This document shows, in pieces, positions 1-9,440 of a DNA stretch of 64,000 nucleotides. The position numbers were made by a program, and so were the translations under genes. Every line of letters starts with the position of its first letter. Positions within the stretch are counted from its first letter, which is position 1. The stretch is from Acinetobacter sp. SFB (GTDB taxonomy: Bacteria > Pseudomonadota > Gammaproteobacteria > Pseudomonadales > Moraxellaceae): NCBI RefSeq assembly GCF_001647545.1, contig NZ_LSZH01000001.1, positions 62,001 through 126,000 on the forward strand, in the 5' to 3' direction. Below the pieces are notes generated by a model. The model was not told the origin of the DNA. It saw only the letters and a program-made list of their open reading frames with translations, and searched no databases.

Positions 1-1194
1 GAAACGGTAACCGATTTTCATACCATAGCCAATGGCGTGATTGTCTTCAAAATCACCTACCGGAGTACCACCAGTTTGTGCAGTTGCGTCACCTAACCAG
101 AAGTATTTTACACCCGCTTGGATAAAATAATTTTCTGCAGGGCTGTATTGACCGCCTAGACCCACACTCCAGTAACCTTCAGTCGGTCCTAAAGTCGTTA
201 CAGGGTTACCAGCGCCAGAATCGAATCCAACTGCTGCTGTACCCGACCATTTGTTAGTAAATTTATGACCTAAGCCAACGGTTGCAGACCATTGATCATC
301 GGAGTAGTCAATTAAATTTTGTGCTTTGCCTTTAGCCAGCGCAGAAGCTTGCGCTAATAATTCTGGCTTAACAGCAAATTGGTCCCAATGTACCCAACGA
401 AGATTTGCAAATGCTAAAGTGTTTTGAGCAATACCTGTTTGTAAATCGATATTAACAGATTGTGGAGTAGTCGCTTCTACAATGCTTTCTCTAGCACCCA
501 TAGTTGCCAATATCGGTTTAGCAGGGCTTAATGGATGACCTGTTGCAGGTAACTGTTGTCCTAACAGAGCTAAGCCTGACGTTTCATTAGCTTGGGCTTC
601 ATGTTTAATTTCAGAACGATAGGTTACTGCTGCTTTAAGAGCAATTTCAGGAATTTGATAAGCAAAACCAGCGAGCCAACCGAAAGCTTCTTCTTGATCA
701 ACTTTAATATTATAGCCACTCAATAAGGAGTAAGCTGCACCACGTAATTTAATATCAGCTTCAACAGTCTGCCAAACTGGACCGGCATAAAAATTCCAGT
801 TTTCAGTTGGCTGATACCCGATTAAAGCTGTGAGGGTATTTGTTTTTACTTCTACAGAAGTGCCTTCTGTACCATTACCAAATGAACCAGCAGTTGAAGC
901 ATATTGAGAGTCAGCACCAAATGGTTGGTCGTATAAGAGACCTACAGAAATTTTATCAGTTGCTTGAACTTTTATTGCGGCAGAAGGGAAGTAATAATCT
1001 TCTGCCATATCGCTAACATTGAGTTGGTTTGATTTTACTTCAGGATCTAGAACAGAAATACCTGCTTCAGCATAATTCCCTGGCTGTAAAAAAGCCGAAA
1101 TGGATTGACCTGAACGGTCTAAACCGCCTGCAATTACTGAAGTAAGTGGAAGAGTGCTAATAAAGATAGCAATAGATAAGGTATTGAGCTTCAT
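1..1194 (-). CDS. FadL/OmpP1-family outer-membrane protein, copy A (stop codon lies just outside the window)
   Basis: Outer-membrane beta-barrel of the FadL/OmpP1 family, which lets hydrophobic substrates such as long-chain fatty acids cross the outer membrane. The 398 readable codons start at an ATG at 1194 (MKLNTLSIAIF), preceded by a good AGGGA ribosome site, and run to the terminal GYRF at the window edge. Only the stop codon is missing, so this is effectively full length. A signal peptide is followed by the family N-terminal segment LDRSGQSISAFLQPGNYAE. It ends in an aromatic residue, as barrel proteins do. It is clearly paralogous to the next gene (shared LYDQPFGAD, PTENWN, NPVTTLGPTEGYW), suggesting tandem duplication. 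Substrate unknown. Confidence 0.85.
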   Translation of the reverse strand, partial: MKLNTLSIAIFISTLPLTSVIAGGLDRSGQSISAFLQPGNYAEAGISVLDPEVKSNQLNVSDMAEDYYFPSAAIKVQATDKISVGLLYDQPFGADSQYASTAGSFGNGTEGTSVEVKTNTLTALIGYQPTENWNFYAGPVWQTVEADIKLRGAAYSLLSGYNIKVDQEEAFGWLAGFAYQIPEIALKAAVTYRSEIKHEAQANETSGLALLGQQLPATGHPLSPAKPILATMGARESIVEATTPQSVNIDLQTGIAQNTLAFANLRWVHWDQFAVKPELLAQASALAKGKAQNLIDYSDDQWSATVGLGHKFTNKWSGTAAVGFDSGAGNPVTTLGPTEGYWSVGLGGQYSPAENYFIQAGVKYFWLGDATAQTGGTPVGDFEDNHAIGYGMKIGYRF

Positions 1195-1474
1195 AGTTCT
1201 TTCCCTGATGCCATTTTGTAACTAAAAGTCATGGAAAAGTAACATAAATAAAAAAAGAGTAAATGCTCAGCTATGATTAGATAATGAACTGATCAATTCA
1301 AAAAATGAACTTGAATAGAGTAAAAGTACTAACAATACTTTTGTATATTAATGATTTATAAGTAAAAAAATAGAGTAATAAGCTTAAATAATTAGGAAGC
1401 TACAAGTAATTCTTTTTGATCAAATTTGAAACATATAGATTGAGATATTAAAAAAACAAGAGATGTAATGTAAA

Positions 1475-1500
1475 AAAGGCCATTGTAAACAATGGCCTTT
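1475..1500 (-). terminator. Rho-independent terminator of FadL copy B
   Basis: A perfect 11-bp stem (AAAGGCCATTG with its complement) and a TAAA loop lie 22 nt beyond the stop of the 1522-3069 gene. The stem is A/T flanked on both sides. It is the only structured element in the 1195-1521 spacer; the rest is AT-rich and should carry the promoter of copy A. Confidence 0.75.
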
Positions 1501-1521
1501 ATATTAATTTATTTAATGATT

Positions 1522-3069
1522 TTAGAAGCGGTAGCCGATTTTCAGACCATATGCGATGGCATTGTTATCTTCAAAGTTAGCAACGTATTCATTTCCACCA
1601 GCTTGAGCACCAGTTTGGGCTTTTGCATCACCCAACCAGAAGTATTTCACACCACCAGCGATAAAGTAATTTGGTGCTGGACTGAACTGTAGTCCTAAAC
1701 CAACATTCCAGTAGCCTTCTGTAGGACCTAAAGTAGAAACGGGGTTACCCGCACCAGAATCCCAACCTACAGATAAATTACCAGCCCATTGTTCGTTTAG
1801 TTTACGACCAACACCGACAGTTGCTGAAATTTGGTCATCAGAATATTCAACTAAGTTAAAACCATTTGGACGTTGGACTAGAGGACCCACTGCATCAGAT
1901 AATAGACCAAATTTATAAGGACGAATTGAGAAACTAGACCAATCTACCCAGCGAACATTAGCAAAAGCAACGGTATTTGCCATTATACCGGTTTGAAAAT
2001 CTAGATTTACAGATTGTGGAGTCGTGATTTTAGTCTCGCCACTTGCTGCTGCAATCCCTGCTGCTGCTGCTGCACCATTTGGAAGTAATGTTAACGCTGG
2101 TAGAGTGGGGATACTCTCATTAATATTTACATCGTGATCAATTTCAGAACGATAAGTCAAAGATGCTTTCAAAGCAATATCAGGAATTTGAAATGCTAGA
2201 CCTGCTAACCAACCTGTACCACTTGTTTCTTTAATACTTGCATCATAGCCATTGAATATGCTGTATGCCTGACCGCGCAAACTTAGATTACCTTTAACAG
2301 TTTGATAAACTGGACCAGCATAGATATTCCAGTTTTCAGTTGGTTGGAAACCTGCAATAAATGATAAGTTTTGAGTGTCTACTTCAACTCGGGTATTTCC
2401 AGTACCAAGTAAACCATTAATATTAGCTAATCCAGCATCTACTGTTGTAGCAACTGTATTATTTACTTGTTGTGTGATTGAAGCTGTTACGCCTTGAGTA
2501 ATTGCAGTCATTGCAGCTGTATCATTGCGGATTGCTGATTCTGCAGTAGCTTGGTCTGGTGCTACACCCGCAGTTACTAATGCAGCAGCTCGTTGTGTAA
2601 CTTGATTGTTTACACCTGGTGTTAAATTAGTAGCAAGTGCCCCTGGTAAGACCGCTGCAACATTCGTATTAATAGTATTTTGACGAATTTCAGCTAATGC
2701 TGTTGGAGCCAAAATAGTATTTGAAGCCTCAGAAACAAAAACATTATTGCCTTTATATTCAGCATCTGCACCAAAAGGTTGGTCATACAAAATACCAAAT
2801 GAAAATTTGCTAGTAGGCTGAAATTTTAGGGCTGCACTTGGGAAATAATAATCACCCGCCATATCTGAAATATTGCGTTGTGTTGCACTGGTACCAGCTT
2901 CTTGGCCTTCTACAGTAGGATCTAAAACAGAAATACCCGCTTCAAAATAATTCCCTGGCTGCAAAAATGCAGATATTGATTGACCAGAGCGGTCCATTGC
3001 GGCTGCGAATACACCAGTCATTGGCACAGTTGCTAGAAGAATCGCTGTACTAAGAGTTTTTAATTTCAT
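1522..3069 (-). CDS. FadL/OmpP1-family outer-membrane protein, copy B, with Ala/Thr-rich insertion
   Basis: Second FadL-family barrel, 515 residues from ATG 3069 (MKLKTLSTAILLATVP signal peptide). I chose this start over one eight codons upstream because AAGGAAAG sits just before it and it matches the start of copy A. It shares the N-terminal MDRSGQSISAFLQPGNYFE region, the barrel blocks and the terminal GYRF with copy A. Between about residues 115 and 215 it carries roughly 95 extra residues, rich in Ala, Thr, Val, Asn and Gln, absent from copy A and predicted mostly non-barrel. This may be an enlarged surface loop. Probable fatty-acid or other hydrophobic-compound channel; substrate not determinable. 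Confidence 0.87.
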   Translation of the reverse strand: MKLKTLSTAILLATVPMTGVFAAAMDRSGQSISAFLQPGNYFEAGISVLDPTVEGQEAGTSATQRNISDMAGDYYFPSAALKFQPTSKFSFGILYDQPFGADAEYKGNNVFVSEASNTILAPTALAEIRQNTINTNVAAVLPGALATNLTPGVNNQVTQRAAALVTAGVAPDQATAESAIRNDTAAMTAITQGVTASITQQVNNTVATTVDAGLANINGLLGTGNTRVEVDTQNLSFIAGFQPTENWNIYAGPVYQTVKGNLSLRGQAYSIFNGYDASIKETSGTGWLAGLAFQIPDIALKASLTYRSEIDHDVNINESIPTLPALTLLPNGAAAAAGIAAASGETKITTPQSVNLDFQTGIMANTVAFANVRWVDWSSFSIRPYKFGLLSDAVGPLVQRPNGFNLVEYSDDQISATVGVGRKLNEQWAGNLSVGWDSGAGNPVSTLGPTEGYWNVGLGLQFSPAPNYFIAGGVKYFWLGDAKAQTGAQAGGNEYVANFEDNNAIAYGLKIGYRF

Positions 3070-3597
3070 TGTGTGTCTTTCCTTGAGGTACAAATTTTTT
3101 TTTACTGCGGCTTTATGTTATTTATGCTGAGTATTAATTTTTGGTAACATCGGTCTTTCAACCAGATATCATTTGTTACTCCATGTGACAAAAATAACAC
3201 AATAAAAAAAAGAGTAAATGCTCTAGAAAAACTAATTAGAATAAAAATACCACTTATTAGCGTTTTTAATTTTAATCTGATTATTTTTTGATTTTAAGTT
3301 TTTGATAAATAATCATATATTTAATTTAGACTCAAAATCTTATTTGGTCAAAAAATAACCATTTAGCGTGAGAAGTGTAGTAATAATTTGTTATCTAGAT
3401 CACATTATTTTTTTACTTAAAAATTACAACATAAATCTAAGATCTGGAAGGAGTAAATCGTAATAGGGTAAATTCTTATTTTAGCTTAAATTCTTTAATA
3501 TTTATTTTTAATTGTTAAACAAATCATACTCTTATTCATGGAGAGCTGCATCTAAGAGATTCTTGATACGAATTTTTATTTTTTATTGGTACGCTTG
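3070..3597. other. AT-rich intergenic region upstream of FadL copy B
   Basis: About 530 bases with no credible gene on either strand. It must contain the leftward promoter of FadL copy B and lies downstream of the tRNA-Arg gene. I see no convincing terminator hairpin, operator palindrome or repeat in it. Confidence 0.6.
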
Positions 3598-3670
3598 TGC
3601 GCCCTGCGGGAGTCGAACCCGCGTCGGTCACTTAGGAGGCAACTGCTCTATCCAGTTAAGCTAAGGGCAC
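3598..3670 (-). tRNA. tRNA-Arg (anticodon CCU)
   Basis: On the minus strand the segment folds into a cloverleaf. The acceptor GTGCCCT pairs with AGGGCGC (one G-U), the D arm is GCTT/GAGC, and the anticodon arm is GTTGC/GTGAC around loop CTCCTAA. The T arm is GCGGG-TTCGACT-CCCGC. The loop gives anticodon CCU, reading the rare arginine codon AGG. The 3' CCA is not encoded and the discriminator base is A. The gene stands alone, downstream of the permease terminator. Confidence 0.93.
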
Positions 3671-3705
3671 AATGCGCAGCTAATTTAGCGCAAATACTGA
3701 TAAAA

Positions 3706-3735
3706 AAAAAGTTATTGTCGAAACAATAACTTTTT
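3706..3735 (-). terminator. Terminator of the aromatic amino-acid permease gene
   Basis: A 13-bp stem (AAAAAGTTATTGT and complement) with a CGAA loop lies 26 nt beyond the permease stop. Flanking A and T runs make it plausible on either strand. The tRNA-Arg gene follows, so the tRNA probably has its own promoter. Confidence 0.8.
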
Positions 3736-3761
3736 AAAAGACTGCTCTTTATAGTATCTGC

Positions 3762-5117
3762 TTAAGATTTATTCATCTTGAGGACTTTAAATAGACCCAA
3801 CATGATCACAATCCAGATCGGAATCATCAGTACAGATTCTTTAAAACCTTGCATCCACATAATATAAAGTACGGTCACAATAAAGATGAGTACTAAATAA
3901 TTACTGATTGGAGACCAAAGTGCAGGGAACTTGGTTTGGATGGAAGCTTGTTTAATCGCCTGTCTAAATTTCAAGTGCGTCAATGTAATCATGGCCCAGT
4001 TGAGTACTAATGCACCCACCACCACATAGATTAGATGGCTTAAGGCATTTTCTGGCACAAAGTAGTTTAAAAGTACACAACCAAAAATTAACAGTGCTGA
4101 GAATAAAACAGCAGGGATAGGCACCCCTTGTTTATTTACTTTATTAAATACTTTAGGTGCATTGCCTTGTTGTGCTAAACCGTAAAGCATACGGCTATTG
4201 GCATACATACCGCTATTATAAACAGACAGCGCCGCAGTCAAGATAATGAAATTCAGTAAGTGAGCTGCCCAGCCAATCCCAAGTTGACTGAAAATCATTA
4301 CAAATGGACTTTTATCCAGACCACCTAATTCCAGCTGATCCCATGGCACCAACGATAAAAGAATCGTCAATGAACCGATATAGAACAGCAAAATTCGGAA
4401 CACCACCTGGTTAATGGCTTTAGGAATCGTTTTTTCAGGATCTTTAGCTTCTGCTGCAGCCATCCCAATCAGCTCAATCCCACCAAAGGCGAACATGAGG
4501 AAGGCAAGCATATAGAACAGGCCTTCAAAACCATTGGGGAAGAAACCACCATGTGTCCAAAGATTGCTAAACGAAGAAGTTGAGCCTGCATCTGCGGTGA
4601 GCAGCAAATACACACCAAAGACAATCATGGAAATAACAGCGGTTACTTTGATGATGGAAAGCCAGAATTCCGATTCACCATAAAATTTTACATTGCCGAG
4701 ATTGACCAAGGTGATGACAACGAAAAAGAACAGTACCGATGCCCATGCAGGAATAAAAGGCCACCAGTAATTAATATATTTAGCGACAGCAGTCAGCTCT
4801 GTCATGGCGACTAAAATATATAAAATCCAGTAATTCCAACCCGCTAAAAAGCCGGGAAATTTCCCCCAATATTTAAAGGCAAAATGGCTGAATGATCCTG
4901 CTACAGGCTCATGTACAATCATTTCACCCAGTTGACGCATGATTAAAAATGCAATCAAACCACCAATGGCATAACCCAAAATGATGGAAGGACCTGCAGA
5001 TTGAATCACCTGTGCGGAACCTAAGAATAAGCCTGTACCAATTGCTCCGCCCATGGCGATGAGTTGGATATGACGGTTCTTTAAGCCACGCTGAAGTGTA
5101 GAAGACTCGCTATTCAA
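3762..5117 (-). CDS. aroP: Aromatic amino-acid permease, AroP/PheP type (APC family)
   Basis: Inner-membrane proton-coupled permease of the amino acid-polyamine-organocation family, about 12 membrane segments, 451 residues. The opening LQRGLKNRHIQLIAMGGAIG, followed by GTGLFLGSAQVIQSAGP, is the signature of the AroP/PheP/LysP group. GWNYWILYILVAMTELTAV and VNLGNVKFYGESEFW resemble AroP and PheP most closely, so uptake of Phe, Tyr or Trp is expected. The start is a TTG at 5117; the next in-frame Met falls inside the first conserved block, so a later start is unlikely, but the ribosome site is weak. Divergent from prpF. Other APC substrates cannot be ruled out. Confidence 0.8.
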   Translation of the reverse strand: MNSESSTLQRGLKNRHIQLIAMGGAIGTGLFLGSAQVIQSAGPSIILGYAIGGLIAFLIMRQLGEMIVHEPVAGSFSHFAFKYWGKFPGFLAGWNYWILYILVAMTELTAVAKYINYWWPFIPAWASVLFFFVVITLVNLGNVKFYGESEFWLSIIKVTAVISMIVFGVYLLLTADAGSTSSFSNLWTHGGFFPNGFEGLFYMLAFLMFAFGGIELIGMAAAEAKDPEKTIPKAINQVVFRILLFYIGSLTILLSLVPWDQLELGGLDKSPFVMIFSQLGIGWAAHLLNFIILTAALSVYNSGMYANSRMLYGLAQQGNAPKVFNKVNKQGVPIPAVLFSALLIFGCVLLNYFVPENALSHLIYVVVGALVLNWAMITLTHLKFRQAIKQASIQTKFPALWSPISNYLVLIFIVTVLYIMWMQGFKESVLMIPIWIVIMLGLFKVLKMNKS

Positions 5118-5438
5118 AGTAATCAGCCCGACAATGGATAAGTGAAGTGATTGTAATGGATTGATTTGTATTAGCCTAGTACAACCCCAGTAAGGTCATG
5201 ATTATGTGAACAAGTGCAAAATATGATTTGCATAGAATTAATAAATGAATCAATAGATTAATTTTATTAATACAATGACTTGTAAGTTATAAATGCTTTT
5301 TATCAATAAGATTGAGCGTTTCTTTTTTATACTTAAGTCCTGTGGTAAATGCTTTTGCTGAAAAAAGCATTATGATAAAAGTGATCAACACTCCCCATAT
5401 ATTGTGTAAAACAATGATAAATATCAAGGATCAATGAA
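5118..5438. promoter_or_regulatory. Divergent promoter region aroP/prpF with an inverted repeat
   Basis: The 321-bp spacer between two divergent genes must hold both promoters. At 5215-5232 there is an inverted repeat, TGCAAA-N6-TTTGCA, about 100 bp from the permease start and 200 bp from prpF. That spacing would suit a dimeric regulator. No regulator gene is adjacent, and no family can be assigned. Confidence 0.35.
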
Positions 5439-6629
5439 ATGAGTTTTGCTGCACAAATCAAAATTCCAGCAACCTATATGCGTGGCGGTACCAGTAAAGG
5501 TGTGTTCTTTAAACTCGATGACTTGCCCGAAGCCGCACAGCAGGCTGGAACAATTCGCGATCAATTGTTATTACGTGTGATTGGCAGTCCAGATCCATAT
5601 GGTAAGCAAATTGATGGCATGGGTGGAGCAAGTTCAAGTACCAGTAAAACCGTGATCTTGGCCAAAAGTTCACAGCCCGATCATGATGTGGATTATTTAT
5701 TTGGACAAGTCGCCATTGATCAGCCTTTTGTTGACTGGAGTGGGAACTGCGGCAACTTAACAGCTGCCGTGGGATCATTTGCGATTTCCAATGGTTTGGT
5801 CAGTCCAGAGCGCATTCCTGAAAATGGCATCTGTACGGTACGAATCTGGCAGGTGAATATTCGGAAAACCATTATTGCACATGTGCCTATGACCAACGGA
5901 CAAGTGCAGGAAACCGGGGATTTTGAACTCGATGGCGTGACTTTCCCTGCAGCAGAAGTTCAGATTGAATTTCTAGACCCGGCAGATGATGGTGAAGATG
6001 GCGGTGCCATGTTCCCGACTGGCAATGTGGTCGATACTTTTGAAGTTCCCAATATCGGCACTTTTCAGGCGACTTTTATTAATGCCGGTATTCCGACCAT
6101 CTTCTTAAATGCAGAAGAGATTGGCTATACAGGAACTGAATTACAAGAAGCCATTAATGGTGATGCGCAAGCATTGGCACGTTTTGAAACCATTCGTGCT
6201 TATGGTGCAAAACAGATGGGCTTGATTCAGGATATTTCCGAAGCTGAAAAACGTCAGCACACCCCAAAAATTGCCTTTGTCTCGAAACCTAAAGCCTATA
6301 CATCTTCTAGCGGCAAGCACATTCAACCCGATGATGTGGATTTACTGGTGCGTGCCTTGTCGATGGGAAAACTGCATCATGCCATGATGGGAACCGCGGC
6401 TGTTGCCATTGGCACTGCTGCTGCAATTCCCGGAACCTTGGTGAATTTGGCTGCCGGCGGTGGGGCACGTGAAGCTGTGCGTTTTGGGCATCCTTCAGGC
6501 ACTTTACGTGTCGGTGCGCAAGCAGTGCAGGAAAATGGACAATGGCAGGTGAAGAAGGCGGTGATGAGCCGTAGTGCACGCGTGTTAATGGAAGGCTGGG
6601 TTCGAATTCCAGAAGATAGCTTGAAATAA
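5439..6629 (+). CDS. prpF: 2-methylaconitate cis-trans isomerase PrpF
   Basis: PrpF isomerises 2-methylaconitate in the AcnD-dependent version of the 2-methylcitrate cycle, which turns propionyl-CoA into pyruvate and succinate. The 396-residue protein opens with IPATYMRGGTSKGVFF, the family hallmark. It also has GGASSSTSKTVIL, the conserved WSGNCGNLTAAVG segment containing the active-site Cys, and a C-terminal EGWVRIP. Its fold is diaminopimelate-epimerase-like. The ATG at 5439 has AAGGA eight bases upstream. The usual partners prpB, prpC and acnD are absent on either side. It could instead be a PrpF-like isomerase for another substrate. Confidence 0.82.
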   Translation: MSFAAQIKIPATYMRGGTSKGVFFKLDDLPEAAQQAGTIRDQLLLRVIGSPDPYGKQIDGMGGASSSTSKTVILAKSSQPDHDVDYLFGQVAIDQPFVDWSGNCGNLTAAVGSFAISNGLVSPERIPENGICTVRIWQVNIRKTIIAHVPMTNGQVQETGDFELDGVTFPAAEVQIEFLDPADDGEDGGAMFPTGNVVDTFEVPNIGTFQATFINAGIPTIFLNAEEIGYTGTELQEAINGDAQALARFETIRAYGAKQMGLIQDISEAEKRQHTPKIAFVSKPKAYTSSSGKHIQPDDVDLLVRALSMGKLHHAMMGTAAVAIGTAAAIPGTLVNLAAGGGAREAVRFGHPSGTLRVGAQAVQENGQWQVKKAVMSRSARVLMEGWVRIPEDSLK

Positions 6630-6783
6630 CAAACCAGATAGAGAATCTTGCGAGAAAGCAGTATGATGAGTCGCAAGTTCTCTGTCGATGATGACAAGAG
6701 CGTTGTAGATTAGATTAAGCTAGATCTGGCAGTATTCCTGTGGATTTAGATTTACTCACCAAAGCAAAGTATTCGAGGCGAAT

Positions 6784-7692
6784 GTGTCATCTTTAACTGA
6801 CGTACATGCAAATGTATTAACCCCAGCACAGCAACGTATCCAACAAGATTTATTGACGGCATTAGACGCATTTTCCATTCCAGAACCGCTGAAAGGCGCT
6901 GTGCATCATGCGGTGATGCTCGGTGGCAAACGTGTACGTCCAGCGCTTTGTTATGCCACAGCGGTCATCAAACCGAATGCAAATTTTGCGGCAGTACGCC
7001 GTGCGGCAGTAGCCATTGAAATGATTCATTGTTATTCACTGGCACACGATGATTTGCCGTGTATGGACAATGATTTACTGCGTCGTGGTCAGCCAACCTG
7101 TCATGTGGCTTTTGGTGAAGATACAGCCTTACTTGCCGGCGATCTTTTGCAGTCGATGGCCTTTGAAATATTAGGCAGCCGCCTGTTTGATCAAGGTCCT
7201 GCGGTTGCTCCATCCATTGTGTTAAAACAGATGCAAATTTTGGCGACTGCCAGTTCAAAAATGGTCTGTGGTCAGGTACTGGATTTACAAGCCGAAGGCA
7301 AGCATGTCAATCAGCAAGCTTTGGAAAATATTCACTGTAATAAAACCGGTGCACTCATTTCTGCTGCAGTGATGATGGCTACGGTATGTGTGTTTGAAGG
7401 CACCGATCAAGCGATTCCTAAATTACGTGAATATGCGCAAGCGATTGGACTGGCTTTTCAAGTGCAAGATGACATTCTGGATATTACTTCCGATACAGAA
7501 GTTCTAGGAAAAACTGCAGGCAAAGACCAGCAAGTGGATAAATCGACGTATCCTGCATTGATGGGATTGGACAAAGCTCAGGCTTATGCTCAAGAGTTGC
7601 ATGATCAGGCCTTGAGCGCTTTAGAAATTTTTGGTGACAGTGCAGATGAACTGAATCAGATTTCACAGTTTTTGTTGTCGCGTAAAAGCTAA
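6784..7692 (+). CDS. ispA: (2E,6E)-farnesyl diphosphate synthase
   Basis: Cytosolic prenyltransferase condensing isopentenyl diphosphate with DMAPP and GPP to give farnesyl diphosphate, precursor of undecaprenyl phosphate and quinone side chains. The 302 residues carry GGKRVRP, the first aspartate-rich motif DDLPCMD with its two-residue insertion typical of short-chain FPP synthases, and the second motif DDILD. The length is normal for IspA. The start is a GTG at 6784 behind a GAGG site; an ATG two bases earlier is out of frame and closes at once. It stands alone, without xseB or dxs neighbours, and converges on putP across a shared terminator. Confidence 0.92.
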   Translation: MSSLTDVHANVLTPAQQRIQQDLLTALDAFSIPEPLKGAVHHAVMLGGKRVRPALCYATAVIKPNANFAAVRRAAVAIEMIHCYSLAHDDLPCMDNDLLRRGQPTCHVAFGEDTALLAGDLLQSMAFEILGSRLFDQGPAVAPSIVLKQMQILATASSKMVCGQVLDLQAEGKHVNQQALENIHCNKTGALISAAVMMATVCVFEGTDQAIPKLREYAQAIGLAFQVQDDILDITSDTEVLGKTAGKDQQVDKSTYPALMGLDKAQAYAQELHDQALSALEIFGDSADELNQISQFLLSRKS

Positions 7693-7725
7693 ATACTGGA
7701 TTTGAAAGTATGATCTAGAAAAATT

Positions 7726-7765
7726 GCATCAAAAAAAGAGGACTTATAAGTCCTCTTTTTGATGC
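7726..7765. terminator. Bidirectional terminator between ispA and putP
   Basis: A long stem centred on AAGAGGACTT/AAGTCCTCTT, extended outward through A/T runs to GCATC/GATGC with a small bulge, separates two convergent genes. The A run on one side and T run on the other allow termination in both directions. Confidence 0.85.
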
Positions 7766-7773
7766 ATTCAAGA

Positions 7774-9264
7774 TTATTTAGAGTCTTGATATAAACGGTC
7801 ACCTTCATCGAAACGCGTGGTGATTTCTTCAGTAGGTGCCTTACCCATTAAGCTGACCACAATAATGGCAATCAATGAGCAAATGAAGCCGGGAATGATT
7901 TCATACAGCCCGGTCGCACTGAACATATTTTTCCAGAAAATCACCACAACGGCACCAATCAACATGCCGGCAAGTGCACCATTTAAAGTCATACGACGCC
8001 AGAACAATGACAGAATAATTAGTGGGCCAAAAGCTGCGCCAAAGCCTGCCCAAGCATATGCCACTAAGCCCAGAACTTTAGATTCAGGATTTCCAGCCAT
8101 CCAGATTGCAAGCAGGGCAATCAGGAGGACCATCAAGCGACCAATCCACACCAATTCTTTTTGCGTTGCATTTTTGCGTAAGAATGATTTGTAAAAGTCT
8201 TCAGTCAAGGTACTTGAGCACACCAGTAACTGGCAGCTTAAGGTACTCATCACCGCGGCTAAAATGGCAGCCAGCACAATTCCGGCAATCCATGGATTAA
8301 ACAGGATTTTGGTCAGTTCCATAAATACGGTTTCTGGATTGACAGTTACCGCACCGGCAAGTTCAGGGTGTTGCTGGAAGTAGGCAATACCAAAGAAACC
8401 GGCAGCAACGGCACCGCCTAAGCACAGAATCATCCAGGTCATGCCAATACGGCGTGCATTTGGAATGGATTTGACTGAATCGGCAGCCATAAAACGCACC
8501 AGAATATGCGGTTGGCCAAAGTAGCCCAGGCCCCAGGCCAATAATGAAAGAATCGCGACGAAGCTTAAATTGCCAATCACGTCAGTTGCTTGGGGACGAG
8601 CAGCTTCAAGTGCCAAAGTCAGCTGATTCATATCGGAAAAACTTAACACGACCACCACAGGCGTCAGCAACAAGGCAAAAATCATCAGGCTGGCTTGAAT
8701 AGTATCGGTCCAGCTGACTGCCAAGAAGCCACCAATAAATACATAACTGATGGTCGCAATCGCACTGATCCAAAGCGCCGTGTTGTAAGACAAGTCAAAC
8801 ATGTTTTCAAATAAACGTGCGCCAGCCACCATGCCTGAAGCACAATAAATCGCAAAGAAAATCAAAATGATGAAAGCAGATGCTATACGCAGAATTTTCT
8901 TTTGATCGTTGAAACGGTTGGAGAAATAGTCTGGCAAGGTCAAGGCATTGTGCTGAACTTCGGTGTGCACGCGAAGACGTCCGGCCACCAGTCGCCAGTT
9001 CAACCATGCGCCAATAATCAGGCCAATGGCAATCCACATTTCAGACAAACCTGAAAGATAAATTGCACCAGGCAGACCCATCAGCAACCAGCCACTCATA
9101 TCTGAAGCACCCGCAGAAAGCGCCGTTACGAAACTACCTAAACGACGACCCCCCAAAATATAATCAGAGAAATTGGCTGTTGCACGATAAGCCATCAGGC
9201 CAATCGCAATCATGGCGACAATATAAAAAAGAAAGGTAATTAAGGTCGGATTCAGGGAGCTCAT
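7774..9264 (-). CDS. putP: Sodium/proline symporter
   Basis: Sodium-solute symporter (SSS family) importing proline, with about 13 membrane segments. From the ATG at 9264 (MSSLNPTLITFLFY) it has 496 residues, the usual PutP length. An in-frame start 23 codons earlier would add a non-hydrophobic extension and is rejected. PutP features include ILGGRRLGSFVTALSAGASDMSGW early in the protein, FGQPHILVRFMAA, and the sodium-site region MSTLSCQLLVCSSTLTEDFY. No putA or regulator is adjacent, so uptake for osmoprotection and for catabolism are both possible. Confidence 0.9.
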   Translation of the reverse strand: MSSLNPTLITFLFYIVAMIAIGLMAYRATANFSDYILGGRRLGSFVTALSAGASDMSGWLLMGLPGAIYLSGLSEMWIAIGLIIGAWLNWRLVAGRLRVHTEVQHNALTLPDYFSNRFNDQKKILRIASAFIILIFFAIYCASGMVAGARLFENMFDLSYNTALWISAIATISYVFIGGFLAVSWTDTIQASLMIFALLLTPVVVVLSFSDMNQLTLALEAARPQATDVIGNLSFVAILSLLAWGLGYFGQPHILVRFMAADSVKSIPNARRIGMTWMILCLGGAVAAGFFGIAYFQQHPELAGAVTVNPETVFMELTKILFNPWIAGIVLAAILAAVMSTLSCQLLVCSSTLTEDFYKSFLRKNATQKELVWIGRLMVLLIALLAIWMAGNPESKVLGLVAYAWAGFGAAFGPLIILSLFWRRMTLNGALAGMLIGAVVVIFWKNMFSATGLYEIIPGFICSLIAIIVVSLMGKAPTEEITTRFDEGDRLYQDSK

Positions 9265-9395
9265 ACGGTATCCATTTACAAGGTGGACAGTAGATCGAAA
9301 TAAAGGCTTATAAAAAAGCACAAATAATTTCAAAAAATAACGCGAAATTTAATCATAATTTCACAATGATTGCAGAGTTTTTCGCAGCTGAAATA

Positions 9396-9423
9396 AAAAT
9401 AGACAGCCAATGCTGTCTATTTT
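9396..9423 (-). terminator. Terminator of the NfeD-SPFH unit
   Basis: A 12-bp stem (AAAATAGACAGC and complement) with a four-base loop lies 18 nt beyond the SPFH stop. On the minus strand it is followed by a T-rich tract. It separates this unit from putP downstream. Confidence 0.8.
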
Positions 9424-9440
9424 ATAGAAAAATGCAGAGC

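Noticed and set aside
3598-3670. tRNA-Arg as an integration site of a genomic island
   Set aside because: No integrase and no repeat of the tRNA 3' end was seen in the adjacent region; flanking genes are ordinary.
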